From Sorghum bicolor (lineage: Eukaryota; Streptophyta; Magnoliopsida; Poales; Poaceae): a DNA stretch of 64,000 nucleotides. Under the pieces are notes generated by a model that had not been told where the DNA came from, ran no database searches, and was given only the letters and a program-made list of their open reading frames with translations. The translations under genes were made by a program, and so were the position numbers. The DNA lies in contig NC_012871.2 of assembly GCF_000003195.3 (NCBI RefSeq), positions 9,163,997 through 9,227,996 of the forward strand, given 5' to 3'. Shown here in pieces: positions 35,462 to 46,073 of this stretch. Position 1 is the first letter of the stretch, and every line of letters begins with the position of its first letter.

Positions 35462-36202
35462 TCAGTTTGGTATGAGCTTGAAGTGTGGCTTGTCCATGGA
35501 CGGGGAAGGGTCATAGCTGCTGTAATCGTTCGTCTTGACGTTGAGCCTCCGAACTTGCACCAATGGCACTAGTGCTTCCTTTCGTGCTGCCTACATATTG
35601 ATTTTCACATACAAATGAGCAAAACGGGTAGATAATTTTTTCCTGAAAAAGCTAGATATATATATATATGAAGCCCATGTATATAGAGATGAACTCAGGG
35701 AGATGCATGAATGGAGCGTTTGGGAAAGCCTACCTCTCCTTGTTGACGTAGGGCACCTTGATCCGTCAAGAAACTGTAGTGTCTCCCTGAAAGAAGAAAC
35801 CATCGCACCAGTGAAAACCATGAAGAGTCAAACCTATTTCCTAAAGGATAATCACGCATATATTCACACCTGCTACACATAACTGGAACCTATTATTTAG
35901 TTCCTTCACCAGATATGCTTTCCAAGATCTACTTATCTTGTATCTTGTTGAAACTTAATATAAACTAGGCCGGACCAGCTAGAAGGAGCTTGTTCTAGAG
36001 CGAGGTAAAACAGGACATTGAGTACTCAACAACCATATGTTCACGGATTAATTCAAGGATTCAATCATGGAAAGCAAACTCAAGGACCTCTAGGAAGAGT
36101 GTTCTACTCGCACAAACCAGCAAATGAAGTCGAGAACAACAAGGCGAAGGTGATGAAAGCAAAGAGGTGGCCAGATCTCCATGGGCATGGCAGCGTCCCC
36201 AT
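35462..36202 (-). CDS. CIF: CIF-family (Casparian strip integrity factor) peptide precursor
   Basis: Three short exons with exact GT/AG borders and matching phases: 36202-36118, 35786-35734 and 35590-35462. They code for 88 aa. The N-terminus (MGTLPCPWRSG, then HLFAFITFALLFSTSFAG) is a plausible signal peptide ending at SFA/GR. The middle is a charged variable propeptide. The last 21 residues begin DYSSYDPSPS and end KPHFKLIPN before the stop. DY at the front is the tyrosine sulfation site, and FKLIPN at the end is the signature of Arabidopsis CIF1/CIF2. Known CIFs are secreted from the stele and bind the receptor kinases GSO1/SGN3 to seal the endodermal Casparian strip. His replaces the second Pro of the usual PPFKLIPN. 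Expression is not shown by sequence. The start is the only in-frame ATG before the hydrophobic stretch. Confidence 0.86.
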
Positions 36203-36320
36203 TTCTGAAGTCATGCACTGGAAACACTCTGCTAACACGCTCAAAACATGAACATGAGGCAAGGTGAGGTGAAGCAGGCCTTAGTTTTCGCCCCACCTTT
36301 CTATGGCCCCAGCAGCCTAC

Positions 36321-36328
36321 TATATAAC
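36321..36328 (-). promoter_or_regulatory. Likely TATA box of the CIF-like gene
   Basis: The minus strand reads TTATATAG about 120 bp upstream of the CIF-like ATG. This is a normal distance for a plant TATA box with a short leader. It is positional inference only. Confidence 0.45.
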
Positions 36329-36512
36329 CACTCAGCTAGGCAATAGATGCTAATCCCACTTTGTCTGAACAAGTTCCAAGGGAAGGGGATTTGAGAATTT
36401 TCTGTGGGCAGAGTGTCAGGCTGTCATTCTTTCTGCTGCATGGAATTTTAAGGATGGGGTAATCATGTTTGGTCTATGCTTACTTACTTCTTTTTAAATT
36501 TGCATGATAGTA

Positions 36513-36667
36513 TCCCTTCATTCTTAATTATAGGACGTTTTGGCTTTTCTAGATACTTGTACTTAGATATACATTATGTCTAGATATATGGTAAAAGCAA
36601 TATCCTCGTAAGAAAAAGCAATGTATCTAAAAAAGCCAAACAGTCTTATAATTTCCAACCGAGGGGG
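36513..36667. mobile_element. Stowaway-like MITE
   Basis: Ends TCCCTTCATTCTTAATTATA and its near inverse TATAATTTCCAACCGAGGGGG are flanked by TA (36511-36512 and 36668-36669). The interior is two inverted halves (TCTAGATAC, GTATCTA). It lies upstream of the CIF-like gene. Confidence 0.75.
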
Positions 36668-36679
36668 TACTTGACAATT

Positions 36680-39005
36680 GCAACTGGACAAATGTCCTGT
36701 TTCAATTACAGTAATAATTTCTTTTATACTGCTTCTCCAGCACACTAGCACATGTTTTTTTTGGGGGAATGGCTATTGTAGTTTGATGATGTGATTTCTA
36801 TCAGTTGTTGCTGGCATGTGCAATTCGAAGCTGGCTGTATGTGTTCTTTCTTTCAGTATTTTTTTTCGAATTTAAGAGATTCTACATGCTGAGGAATATG
36901 ATTATTACCAGTGTTAGCGTTGTGTTTCAAACTAGTGGGACCAAAAAATAGTAGGTCCCTATCAAAAAAAAAAGTAGGTCGATGGATACGATCTTCAGTA
37001 TCTGCATGAAGTAATTTGATTCCTTCACCCTTTTTTGTGTAACTAATTTATCGTCACCGGTAAACCTGGAATAATTCATACACTCAAAAGCATAGTAGGT
37101 TGTTAAAAGGTGCGATTAAGTTGGCTGAAATGAGAAACAGTTGCACAGTGCGCCACATTCTTCAGTATATACTATGTGGATTACAGTACATTGGGATAGA
37201 CATAAAACAGTGGTCACGCTTGCTCTCGTTTGTCACCACCCTACAGTTAGTTCACACGTTCCATCATCATGTCATGGGAAGCACCGAAGCAGTGGCATGG
37301 AGATAGATCAAAGGGGAAAATGCCTGCCAGCCTAAAAGAATTGCCACTGGCGATTTAGCAACCGGCCGGCCCTCATTGCTTTTGTAGATATGCACGATTT
37401 TTTGCTGAATGGAAGCACTATATGTTGCGGAATCAGGCAGAGGGAATAGTGCAGGAGAAAGACACAATGCAAAGTGGCCTTGATGATACCCTGATAGAAT
37501 GTGACCATCACCATGAACAACGATGCAAAGCACATCGTCACAAGAGGGCAGTAGTGGAGGATAAAGCGGGAGCTCCACTACGGGGTGAGTGCTCTGAACA
37601 GTGACAATGTGATAAGATGATCCGCACTATCAGAAATATGGAACTTAGGAAAGGTCTAGTAATTTTGGTGGTTGCAATAATTATAATTAACAATATATGT
37701 TTTCTAGTATACAATAGACACTAGTCCTAAGGATGGAAAGATGGACTTGAGCTAGGATATGGTGAAGTTCAAGCAATCAACGCCTAAAAGAAAATCAAAG
37801 TCAAGTATTGAAGACCCTAAGAAACAAGCAAGAAGCTCAAGAAATCAAGCAAGCAAAGCCTAGACAACAGGACGCAAAGAAACAACACTCGGATAACATC
37901 GGAGCTTTCCAATATATGCTGTGCTAGAATAGTAGCACGAGAGCCTTTCAAGTATGTATCAGGCACTGACAAACCACAAAATGAATAGGCTTCCAATGGT
38001 CGACAATGACTAATCGACGTGGCAGAGGCACCAAATTTCTCTAGTGTGATCACCCGAACTATTCGGTGCTCACTACAAATGCAGCCCAAGGGTCGAACGA
38101 CTAGTGGAGTTGGTTGTAGCTATATATACTTGGGCATTTAGAGTGTGTCAGAGTTTTAGGAAAATATGGTTGAGTTGAGACTCATACATTTGTGCTATAT
38201 CCACCATATGCGCTTAAGAGAAGATTAGGTGATTAGATAAAGTTCTTGGATTAGTCTTTAGGCTAGCTAGAGGTTGCATTAGCACTTTCTCTAGGTTTAG
38301 GACTAGTGTTTAGTCAGGTTTCATATCTTCTTTCTATCATTGCTTGCATGCACCAAGTATTGTACTCCTTGCGGCTTATAATAAGTCTTGTAAGACCTTC
38401 CAACCGATCTTGTAGAATGGCCATCGTTGGTGTAGTAGGGACGTGAGGCCCTCAAAATTTTTGGATGAAGCTCACCTAGTAGAGATAGACAGGAGGAAAG
38501 GCCATATGGAGACCCACTTGTGTATGGAAAAGACAATGGAGTTACCCAACCATGTAGTTTGTCTCTTGCAAGGGCATCCTTCTAAGGGGATCTAACGAGG
38601 TCTACTTGAAAGCGTGAGCTTTTCAATACCTAGGGAAAAACATTGCCATGCAAGAGTTTGTATTCTCAGGAGTTTGTATTCCCTAACACAATTATGTTTC
38701 CACATTTACCTATTATTTCCTTGGTGTATGCTTCACCTTTCTAGTTTCTAGTCTAGCTTGCTAGATAGTTGATAGGATTGGAAAGTTTCATGATCGTATC
38801 AAGATCTATTTAAATTCAGCTCGGTCTTCTTCTAGAAAAGATTGAGCCGAGAATTTAATTGCAATCAATTAGAGGAATAAAGAAGAATTAATAGGTTTCT
38901 TAACAGAGTCTAAAAAGTAAATCATTGAGGATTGGAAATATAAAAGAACATTGCATTGCATTAGAGGGGAAATTCACTGTTGGATAGCAATAAACATGTA
39001 AAAAA
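36680..39005. other. No supported gene; possible retrotransposon LTR at about 37640-38830
   Basis: 36680-37610 shows short frames only. From 37640 to 38830 the sequence has the look of an LTR-type leader (AATTTTGGTGGTTGCAATAA, runs of AAGCAAG words, a final TAGTTTCTAGTCTAGCTTGC region). I could not define ends or a target duplication. Confidence 0.3.
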
Positions 39006-39011
39006 TGTTAC

Positions 39012-39263
39012 TCTCTCCGTCCACAAATAAATGCACATCTCATTTCCCAAAGAGTTAAACTATTTTAAGTTTGACCAAATATATACAAAAATATACTAAT
39101 ATTTATTATATGTAATATGTATCATTAGATTGAGCATGAAATATATTTTCATAATATATTTATCTGTAGATATAAATATTGATATTATTTGATATATTTT
39201 TTGTCAAACTTGAAAAAGTCTCTTTGGGAAGCATGACGTGCATTTATTTGTGGACAGAGGGAG
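39012..39263. mobile_element. Stowaway (Tc1/mariner) MITE
   Basis: Ends CTCTCTCCGTCCACAAATAA and TTATTTGTGGACAGAGGGAG are inverted repeats. TA lies at both sides (39010-39011 and 39264-39265). The body is AT-rich, about 250 bp. Confidence 0.88.
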
Positions 39264-39456
39264 TATAGTACAATCAATTTTCTGCCAGTACAATAAAATT
39301 GTGTTGCGAAACAATTTAAATCAACAACAAAAATAATCCAAACAGCGTATCACATACATGAAAGAAAAAAAATGAAAACTATACTACAAATACACAATAC
39401 AAGGAAAAAATTAGAACTTAAGAAGATATTCATAGTCTCATAGATCAGTCGTTCAT

Positions 39457-39492
39457 AATAATAATAATAATAACAATAACAATAACAATAAC

Positions 39493-39525
<33 letters not shown>

Positions 39526-39562
39526 TAATAATAATAATAAATAATAATAATAAATAAATAAA
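39457..39562. repeat. ATA/ATAACA microsatellite
   Basis: About 105 bp of ATA triplets with an internal block of AACAAT words and short AAATA breaks. The minus-strand tyrosine-rich frame across it is an artefact of the repeat. Confidence 0.92.
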
Positions 39563-40257
39563 TATATAAAACAAAAAAGGAGAAGGAAATCGCCTTAACT
39601 CAACAAAGAAACAGCCCAGCAAAGCGAAACGGCCATGGAAAAAGAGAACAAATCCACCCATCAAACGGTTTTGAAGTTCACCCATCTGCATGGGCCACTA
39701 TGAGAAAATTGACAATTTGCTCTTCTCAGCAATGGGCTTCGCAGTATAGCCCACAGCCCAGGCGACAGATATTGCTGAGGCACGCATGACGACTTCGCAA
39801 TGTCCGTACTCCAACATCAATCGACAAAATCACCCGCTTCACCAGAGCTTATAGCCTCTGTGAAATGTTTAAATTGCTTGACACCAAGCAGCCAAACTCA
39901 GATACGTGAAGCAGATGAATGGTTATCAACTGTGCAAGTTTAGAAAGTTCTGCAGGCTGAAGAGTTGGTCACGTCGAAACAGGACAGTTTCTGCTGTTAA
40001 AGTTCCACTATCTAGACTGAAACCAGATGTCGTGTGCACAAATTTCTCCACAGAGTGCCCTATCCTAAAGTCTACTGACTGTAGCGTTGTAGAAAGAGAC
40101 ACCAATAAATGTCAAAAATATCCTGCTACATCGTTCTCAGCTGAGCAAACCATAGCTCAGCGAAGTCAGAGGACAGACTCCAAATTTACTAGTTCAAACA
40201 TGCCATCACTACTTATCCTTTGGCCTTCACGTCTCAACTACCAAACTGAGAAACAAT

Positions 40258-43200
40258 ATGGCCATGGCAATGGGGGTCTTCACCTTGCTACCGCCACTCG
40301 TTGCCGTCCTGCTGATCCCCACTGTGAGCGCCGGTGATGAGGCGGCGCTGCTAACTTTCAAAGCACAAGTAGTCATCGATTGCAGTTCTGGTACGCTGGC
40401 CTCATGGAACAGCAGCACCAGCTTCTGCAGCTGGGAGGGCGTGACATGCAGCCGTCGGAGGCCAACACAGGTGTCGGCGTTGAGCTTGCAAGGCAGCGGT
40501 CTCAAAGGAGCACTACCCCCGGCAATAGGTAATCTGAAATCCCTGCAGACGCTCAACCTGAGCACCAATGAGCTATATGGTGAGATCCCGGCAAGCCTGG
40601 GCCATCTCCGGCGCCTGAAGACACTCGACCTGAGCAACAACTTATTCTCCGGGGAGTTCCCTGCCAATCTCACCTCCTGCATCAGCATGACCATCATGGA
40701 AGCAATGACTTCCCTGGAAGCAATATCTCTGAGGAACAACAGCTTTGCAGGACCCATCCCGGCATCACTGGCCAATCTATCTCATCTGCAGTATCTCAGT
40801 CTCTCCAACAACCAGCTCGATGGATCAATACCACCAGGACTCGGCAGCATTCAGAGCATGTGGCAACTCCATCTCTACAACAGTAACCTCTCCGGTTTGC
40901 TTCCACTCTCTCTATACAACTTGTCTTCACTGATCAGCTTTCAGGTGGGGGGCAACATGTTGCATGGAAGCATTCCTACTGATGTCGGAAACAGATTCCC
41001 CAGCATGCAGATTCTTAGCTTGTCAAGTAACCAATTCACCGGGATAATCCCTTCTTCAGTGTCTAATCTCTCCCATCTCACGACACTCAACCTCGAGCAA
41101 AATAGATTGACCTGCCACTTTGGGGAGGGTGAGAACTCTGCAAAATTTGCTCTTGACAGAAAACAAACTTGAAGCAAATGATAAGGAAGGATGGGAATTC
41201 ATCAATTCTCTATCAAACTGCAGCCATCTGCGGTGGTTGATACTCAGTGACAACTCTTTTGGAGGACACCTACCAGGTTCAGTTGTGAACCTCTCAGTGA
41301 CCCTTCAAAAGCTATACTTGGATGACAATAGGATCTCTGGGAGTATCCCTGCAGAGTGCAGACATCGGAAATCTTGTTGGTCTCAACATACTGCTGACTG
41401 TGAACAATTCTATGTCAGGAGTGATTCCGGACAGCATTGGGAAACTAGAAAACTTGGTAGACCTTGGCCTGTATGGTAATTAGGGATGAAAACGGTACGG
41501 ATATTTCCCGACCGTATTCGAGACCGAATTCGTTTAGAGTAGTTCAGATCTGTCCGTATCCGAGTCCGAATATTCAACATCCGATACCGTATCCGTATCC
41601 GAATACTTAAATCGTATATTTATGATGTCGACATCCAATCGTACCTTATCCGACATGATTGACATTATCCGTATTTGAATCCGAATCCGACCAGAAATAT
41701 GAAAACAAATATGATATCGGTGATATCTGTCTGTATCCGATCCGTTTTCATCCCTAATGGTAATGCCTTGTCAGGTGTCATACCACCCGTCTATAGGAAA
41801 TCTCACAAAATTAACTAGGTTCCTTGCATTTTACAACAATCTGGAAGGACCAATACCAGAAAGTCTTGGGAAGCTGAAGAATCTATTTATTCTTGATCTC
41901 TCGACAGATTACAACCTTAATGGTTCTATACCCAAGGCAATTTTGAAGCGTCCTTCACTTTCATGGTACTTAGATTTATCATATAATTCTCTTTCAGGAC
42001 CCCTTCCATCAGAAGTTGGTACCATGACTAACCTCAACGAGTTAATCTTGTCAGGAAACAAGTTGTCTGGCCAAATACCTAGTAGCCTTGGAAACTGCAT
42101 AGTTTTGGTCAAACTTTTACTGGATATAAGAACTCGTTTGAGGGTAGCATACCTCAATCTCTGAGCAACTTGAAAGGACTCAGTGTATTGAATCTGACCA
42201 TGAACAATTTGTCTGGTAGGATCCCTGATGCCATTGGTAGTATTAGAGCTCTACAACATTTGTACTAGCACACAACAATTTATCAGGGTCCATCCCAGAA
42301 GATTTGCAGAATTTGACATCGTTGTCTATACTGGATTTATCTTTCAATAATTTGCAGGGTGAGGTGCCAGACAAAGGTGCTTTCAGAAACCTAACTTACA
42401 TATCAGTTGCTGGGAATAATCAGTTGTGCAGCAAAACACATCAACTTCACTTGGCAACTTGCTCTACAAGCCCATTAGGAAAGGACAAAAAGAAGAAATC
42501 AAAGTCTCTTGTAATTTCTCTGCTAACATCTATAATAGTCTTATCATCAGTTTCAGTTATTCTCCTTGTTTGGATGCTCTGGAAGAAGCACAAACTAAGG
42601 CATAAGAGTACTGTAGAATCTCCAATTGCTGAACAATATGAAAGAATTTCATACCTTACATTATCAAGAGGAACCAATGGGTTTTCAGAAGATAACTTGC
42701 TCGGAAGTGGTAGATATGGCGCTGTTTATAAATGCATTCTCGATAATGAGGAGAAAACCTTGGCTGTCAAGGTCTTTAACCTTTGTCAATCTGGATCTTC
42801 CAAGAGTTTTGAGGCAGAATGTGAGGCCATGAGAAGGATACGACACCGTCGTCTTATAAAGATCATTACTTGTTGCTCAAGTACAGACCCCCAAGGTCAA
42901 GAGTTCAAGGCATTAGTTTTTGAATTTATGCCCAATGGTAGCTTAGATCATTGGCTTCATCGAGAATCTCAGCTCACTTCAAGCAGGACACTTAGCTTTT
43001 GCCAGAGGTTGGATATAGCTGTTGATATAGTCACTGCAGTTGAGTATCTTCACAATAACTGTCAACCGCAGGTAATCCATTGTGACCTTAAGCCAAGCAA
43101 CATTCTTCTTGCTGAAGATATGAGTGCCCGAGTAGGAGATTTCGGCATATCAAAATTTCTCCCAGAAAATACAAGGATACAAAATTCATATAGCTCAATT

Positions 43201-43680
43201 CGAATAAGAGGTTCAATTGGCTATGTTGCTCCAGGTGACAAAAATTCTTAATATTGTTATCTTGTGCGTTTCAAACAAATCTGACATGCTAATGGTTTTT
43301 TTTCTGACGTAACTGTAGAGTATGGTGAAGGCTCTGCAATCTCAACATCTGGTGATATTTATAGTCTTGGCATATTGCTGCTTGAGATGTTTACCGGCAG
43401 AAGCCCAACAGACAACATGTCCAGAGATTCACTAGATCTGTACAAGTTCACCGAGGAGGCTCTACCAGACAGAGCCTTGGAGATAGCAGACCCAACAATC
43501 TGGCTGCACAAAGAACCGATGGATAGCACTACGGGAAGTAGAATCCGGGAATGCTTGATTTCTATCTTCAGGATTGGCCTATCCTGCTCGAAGCAACAGC
43601 CTCGAGGGCGAGCATCGATAAGAGATGTTGTGGTGGAGATGCATGCGGTCCGAGATGCATACCTGATGTTTGGCAATTAG
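40258..43680 (+). pseudogene. LRR receptor kinase, subfamily XII (Xa21/EFR-like), broken
   Basis: The start encodes a signal peptide and an LRR N-cap (DEAALLTFKAQ, SWNSSTSFCSWEGVTC). Many LRR repeats follow, then a membrane segment (VISLLTSIIVLSSVSVILLVW). The kinase has LGSGRYGAVYK, LAVKVF, VIHCDLKPSN, VGDFGISKF and APEYGEG. One intron (43235-43318) splits the kinase between AP and EYGEG, as usual for the family. HCD instead of HRD makes it a non-RD kinase, typical of pattern-recognition receptors. The LRR part is broken by at least six lesions: a short deletion near 41115, a 7-bp duplication near 41350, a hAT MITE (41481-41756), one extra base near 41788, two extra bases near 42124, and one missing base near 42264. 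The kinase part (42304-43680) is open and could be expressed alone, but that is speculation. Confidence 0.9.
41481..41756. mobile_element. hAT MITE inserted in the LRR exon
   Basis: Inverted ends TAGGGATGAAAACGG and CCGTTTTCATCCCTA are flanked by the exact 8-bp duplication ATGGTAAT (41473-41480 and 41757-41764). The 276-bp body is built of ATCCGTATCCGAAT-type words. Its first codon in the host frame is TAG, a stop. Confidence 0.93.
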
Positions 43681-43689
43681 CATCCAAGG

Positions 43690-44830
43690 GAATATGAGAT
43701 AGAAAGAGCATCCGCTAATCAGACATCCAGAGAGACTCTGATCAAACAGGCAGGTAGAAATGATTCTGAAATAAAAATTAGCCAAATATATTGTTTCAGT
43801 TAAAAGCTGTTCCCAGAGCTATACTACTTTGTGTTGCGTAATTGTGCCAGTATCAGTGTATATGTTGTTTCAGTTAAAAGCTGATAATGTACACCAGATC
43901 TCTTGGGCCACAAATATTACATACTACAATCACTAATATTTTAAATTTAAATGAGTTTAGTAGTAGAAGTTGGAATGGTAAATCAGTTATGAAGAAATAA
44001 TACTGTCTTCTTAATGAAATGGAAGATAAAGCATATGTGCATATAGGTCTCCAATGGGTGTGGCATGGAATGCAGACCGAAGAACAATGTTTTGTTTTTA
44101 TACTCTTCACTACCATTCGAGTTATATGTTGAATGTTATGTAAATTTTAATATGTGCACTACTCAAGATCTAAGAAGAGAATATAGTGATAGGACTTAAG
44201 AACAAATCGGTTTGCTGGGAGCATGTCGTACAAGAACCAAAACAAAACGAAACCTAACTCTGACCAATAGCTACAGGTTCGTTCAAAGAAAAACTAAAGT
44301 CAAACCAATCTAGTAGTACTAGAATCATACGCAGCATCTCAAATCCTACGCAGCACACCCAAACCAGAAGGCGAGAGAGGAGATTCTCAAATCCTACGAG
44401 CACACCCAAATCAGAAGGCGAGAGAATGAGATGAAAGGATTTGTAGTCCAGCAAGCACTAGAATCACCTGGACCGTTAGGATATATACAGCCGTGCATCT
44501 AGCCGGCGACCTCGGACGACGGCGGCCGGCGGGGCCACGCAGGCAGCACCGGAGGGCGGAGCGTCGGCGCTGGCAAGAAGGCCAGAAGGGGCGTCGATAC
44601 GACTCGGCGGCTCGCGCGAGAGGAGCGTAGGGCTTGCTGGGCTGTTGGGCCAAATATTACAGGTTATTCCTGGGTTTCTACTTGGGCCACTACTAGGACC
44701 ATGGCCCTAGGCCTGGGTCTGGTAACCTCAATAAGCATACACACGAGGATAAAACTGTCGTGAGATGATAAAACTCAAATGTCTTCCGGATTTGAGATTT
44801 ATATATACGTAACACAAATATATTGGTGAA
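43690..44830. other. No supported gene
   Basis: AT-rich to 44420. A short GC-rich patch then follows (44480-44640) with minus-strand Ala/Arg text, possibly a decayed first exon on the minus strand. No domain is recognised. Confidence 0.35.
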
Positions 44831-44835
44831 GTTAA

Positions 44836-45613
44836 AGAGCATCTCCAAGAGAAGGCTAATAATACCCCCAAAACAGATATTTGCGTGCTTAGGAGAAAAA
44901 CCACAGTCCAACAGCTCCCCAAACCTTCTCCCAAGATTTGTTCGCTCTGGAAAAATCACCCCGCGTCCCTCATATATCCGAACCAATGGTGCACTCCCAA
45001 TGCTCTCCCACGCTCGTACCCCTAGAGAATTCCCACCCTCTTTTCTTCCCGTCCGCATTCTGCTAGCACAACATGGCCTTGTAGACTTGTAGTTGTATTA
45101 GACTTGGAGTCATGGTACTAGCAGGATGGAATGAGCGGCTAGAAATTGTCAAAGTCCTAGGGCTACGGACAGAATGATGGCTGGCCGGATGAACAGATCA
45201 CACGGACGAATCCAACTAGCCCCTTGTTTAGTTCAACCCGAAAACTAGAAATTTTTCAAAATTCCCCGACACATCGAATCTTGCGGCACATACATGAAGT
45301 ATTAAATATAGACAAAAATAAAAACTAATTACACAGTTTATCTGTAAATCACGAGATGAATCTTTTGAACCTAGTTAACTCATGATTGAATAATATTTAA
45401 TGCTACAAGACCGAAATCCGAAATATTTTCAGAACTAAACAAGGCCTAATTCTGTTTGTACGCTCATCCTCATCCAACAAACTGATGATGTGGCAATTCA
45501 AAATATTTTTGAGTGCAAAACATTGGGGAGCTGCTGTGGAGGAAACTAGTCCCCCAATAGGCCAATACAGAGTTTTTGGGGTTATATTTTTAGGGAACTC
45601 TTGGAGTTGCTCT
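44836..45613. mobile_element. MITE-like element with AGAGCATCTCCAAGAGA ends
   Basis: The left end AGAGCATCTCCAAGAGA has the near inverse TCTTGGAGTTGCTCT at the right. The interior (CAGCTCCCC, GGGGAGCTGC) is also partly inverted. The size is increased by a nested MITE of another family (45219-45446). A clean target duplication was not found. Confidence 0.6.
45219..45446. mobile_element. MITE of the GGCCTTGTTTAGTT family, copy 2 (nested)
   Basis: Ends GCCCCTTGTTTAGTTC and GAACTAAACAAGGCC. The interior has the family phrases ATTAAATATAGACAAAAATA and CACGAGATGAATCTTTTGAA. It sits inside the AGAGCATCTCC element, so it is the later insertion. Confidence 0.85.
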
Positions 45614-46073
45614 AACATAATTCAACCCTTTGGCAAAACATGCTACTACTACCACAAAGTTCTTTCTTAGCCAATTTTTACTATACAGAACTGAATATAG
45701 ATAATCAGATCAAGCGAGAATTGACAGAGCCCTGTATGGCTGTAACGCCGTATTGTAATCCAAACAAATGTAACTACTGCATCTGCATCAGGCATGATTT
45801 TTGTTGTGCCATTCCTTACCTGAAAGGCTACCCCCTTCCCTCATGCACCGAGTAATCGATGCAGCAGTAGTAATAACATATCTAAGGAAAATACCATACC
45901 AACGATGTTTCAAACATTCAGAAACAAGCACTTAATTGGAAACACCTTTGGCATGAAAGTCTGGATTCAATCGAGAAAGTACAACAAAGATCTCCGTTCT
46001 TGTCTTGTTCTAGCTGCTCCACTAAGTAATAATATAAAAAGAATATGAGTGTTTGCCTGAATGCAATACAGGA

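Noticed and set aside
39350..39691. 113-codon tyrosine-rich frame
   Set aside because: Translation of the ATA microsatellite.
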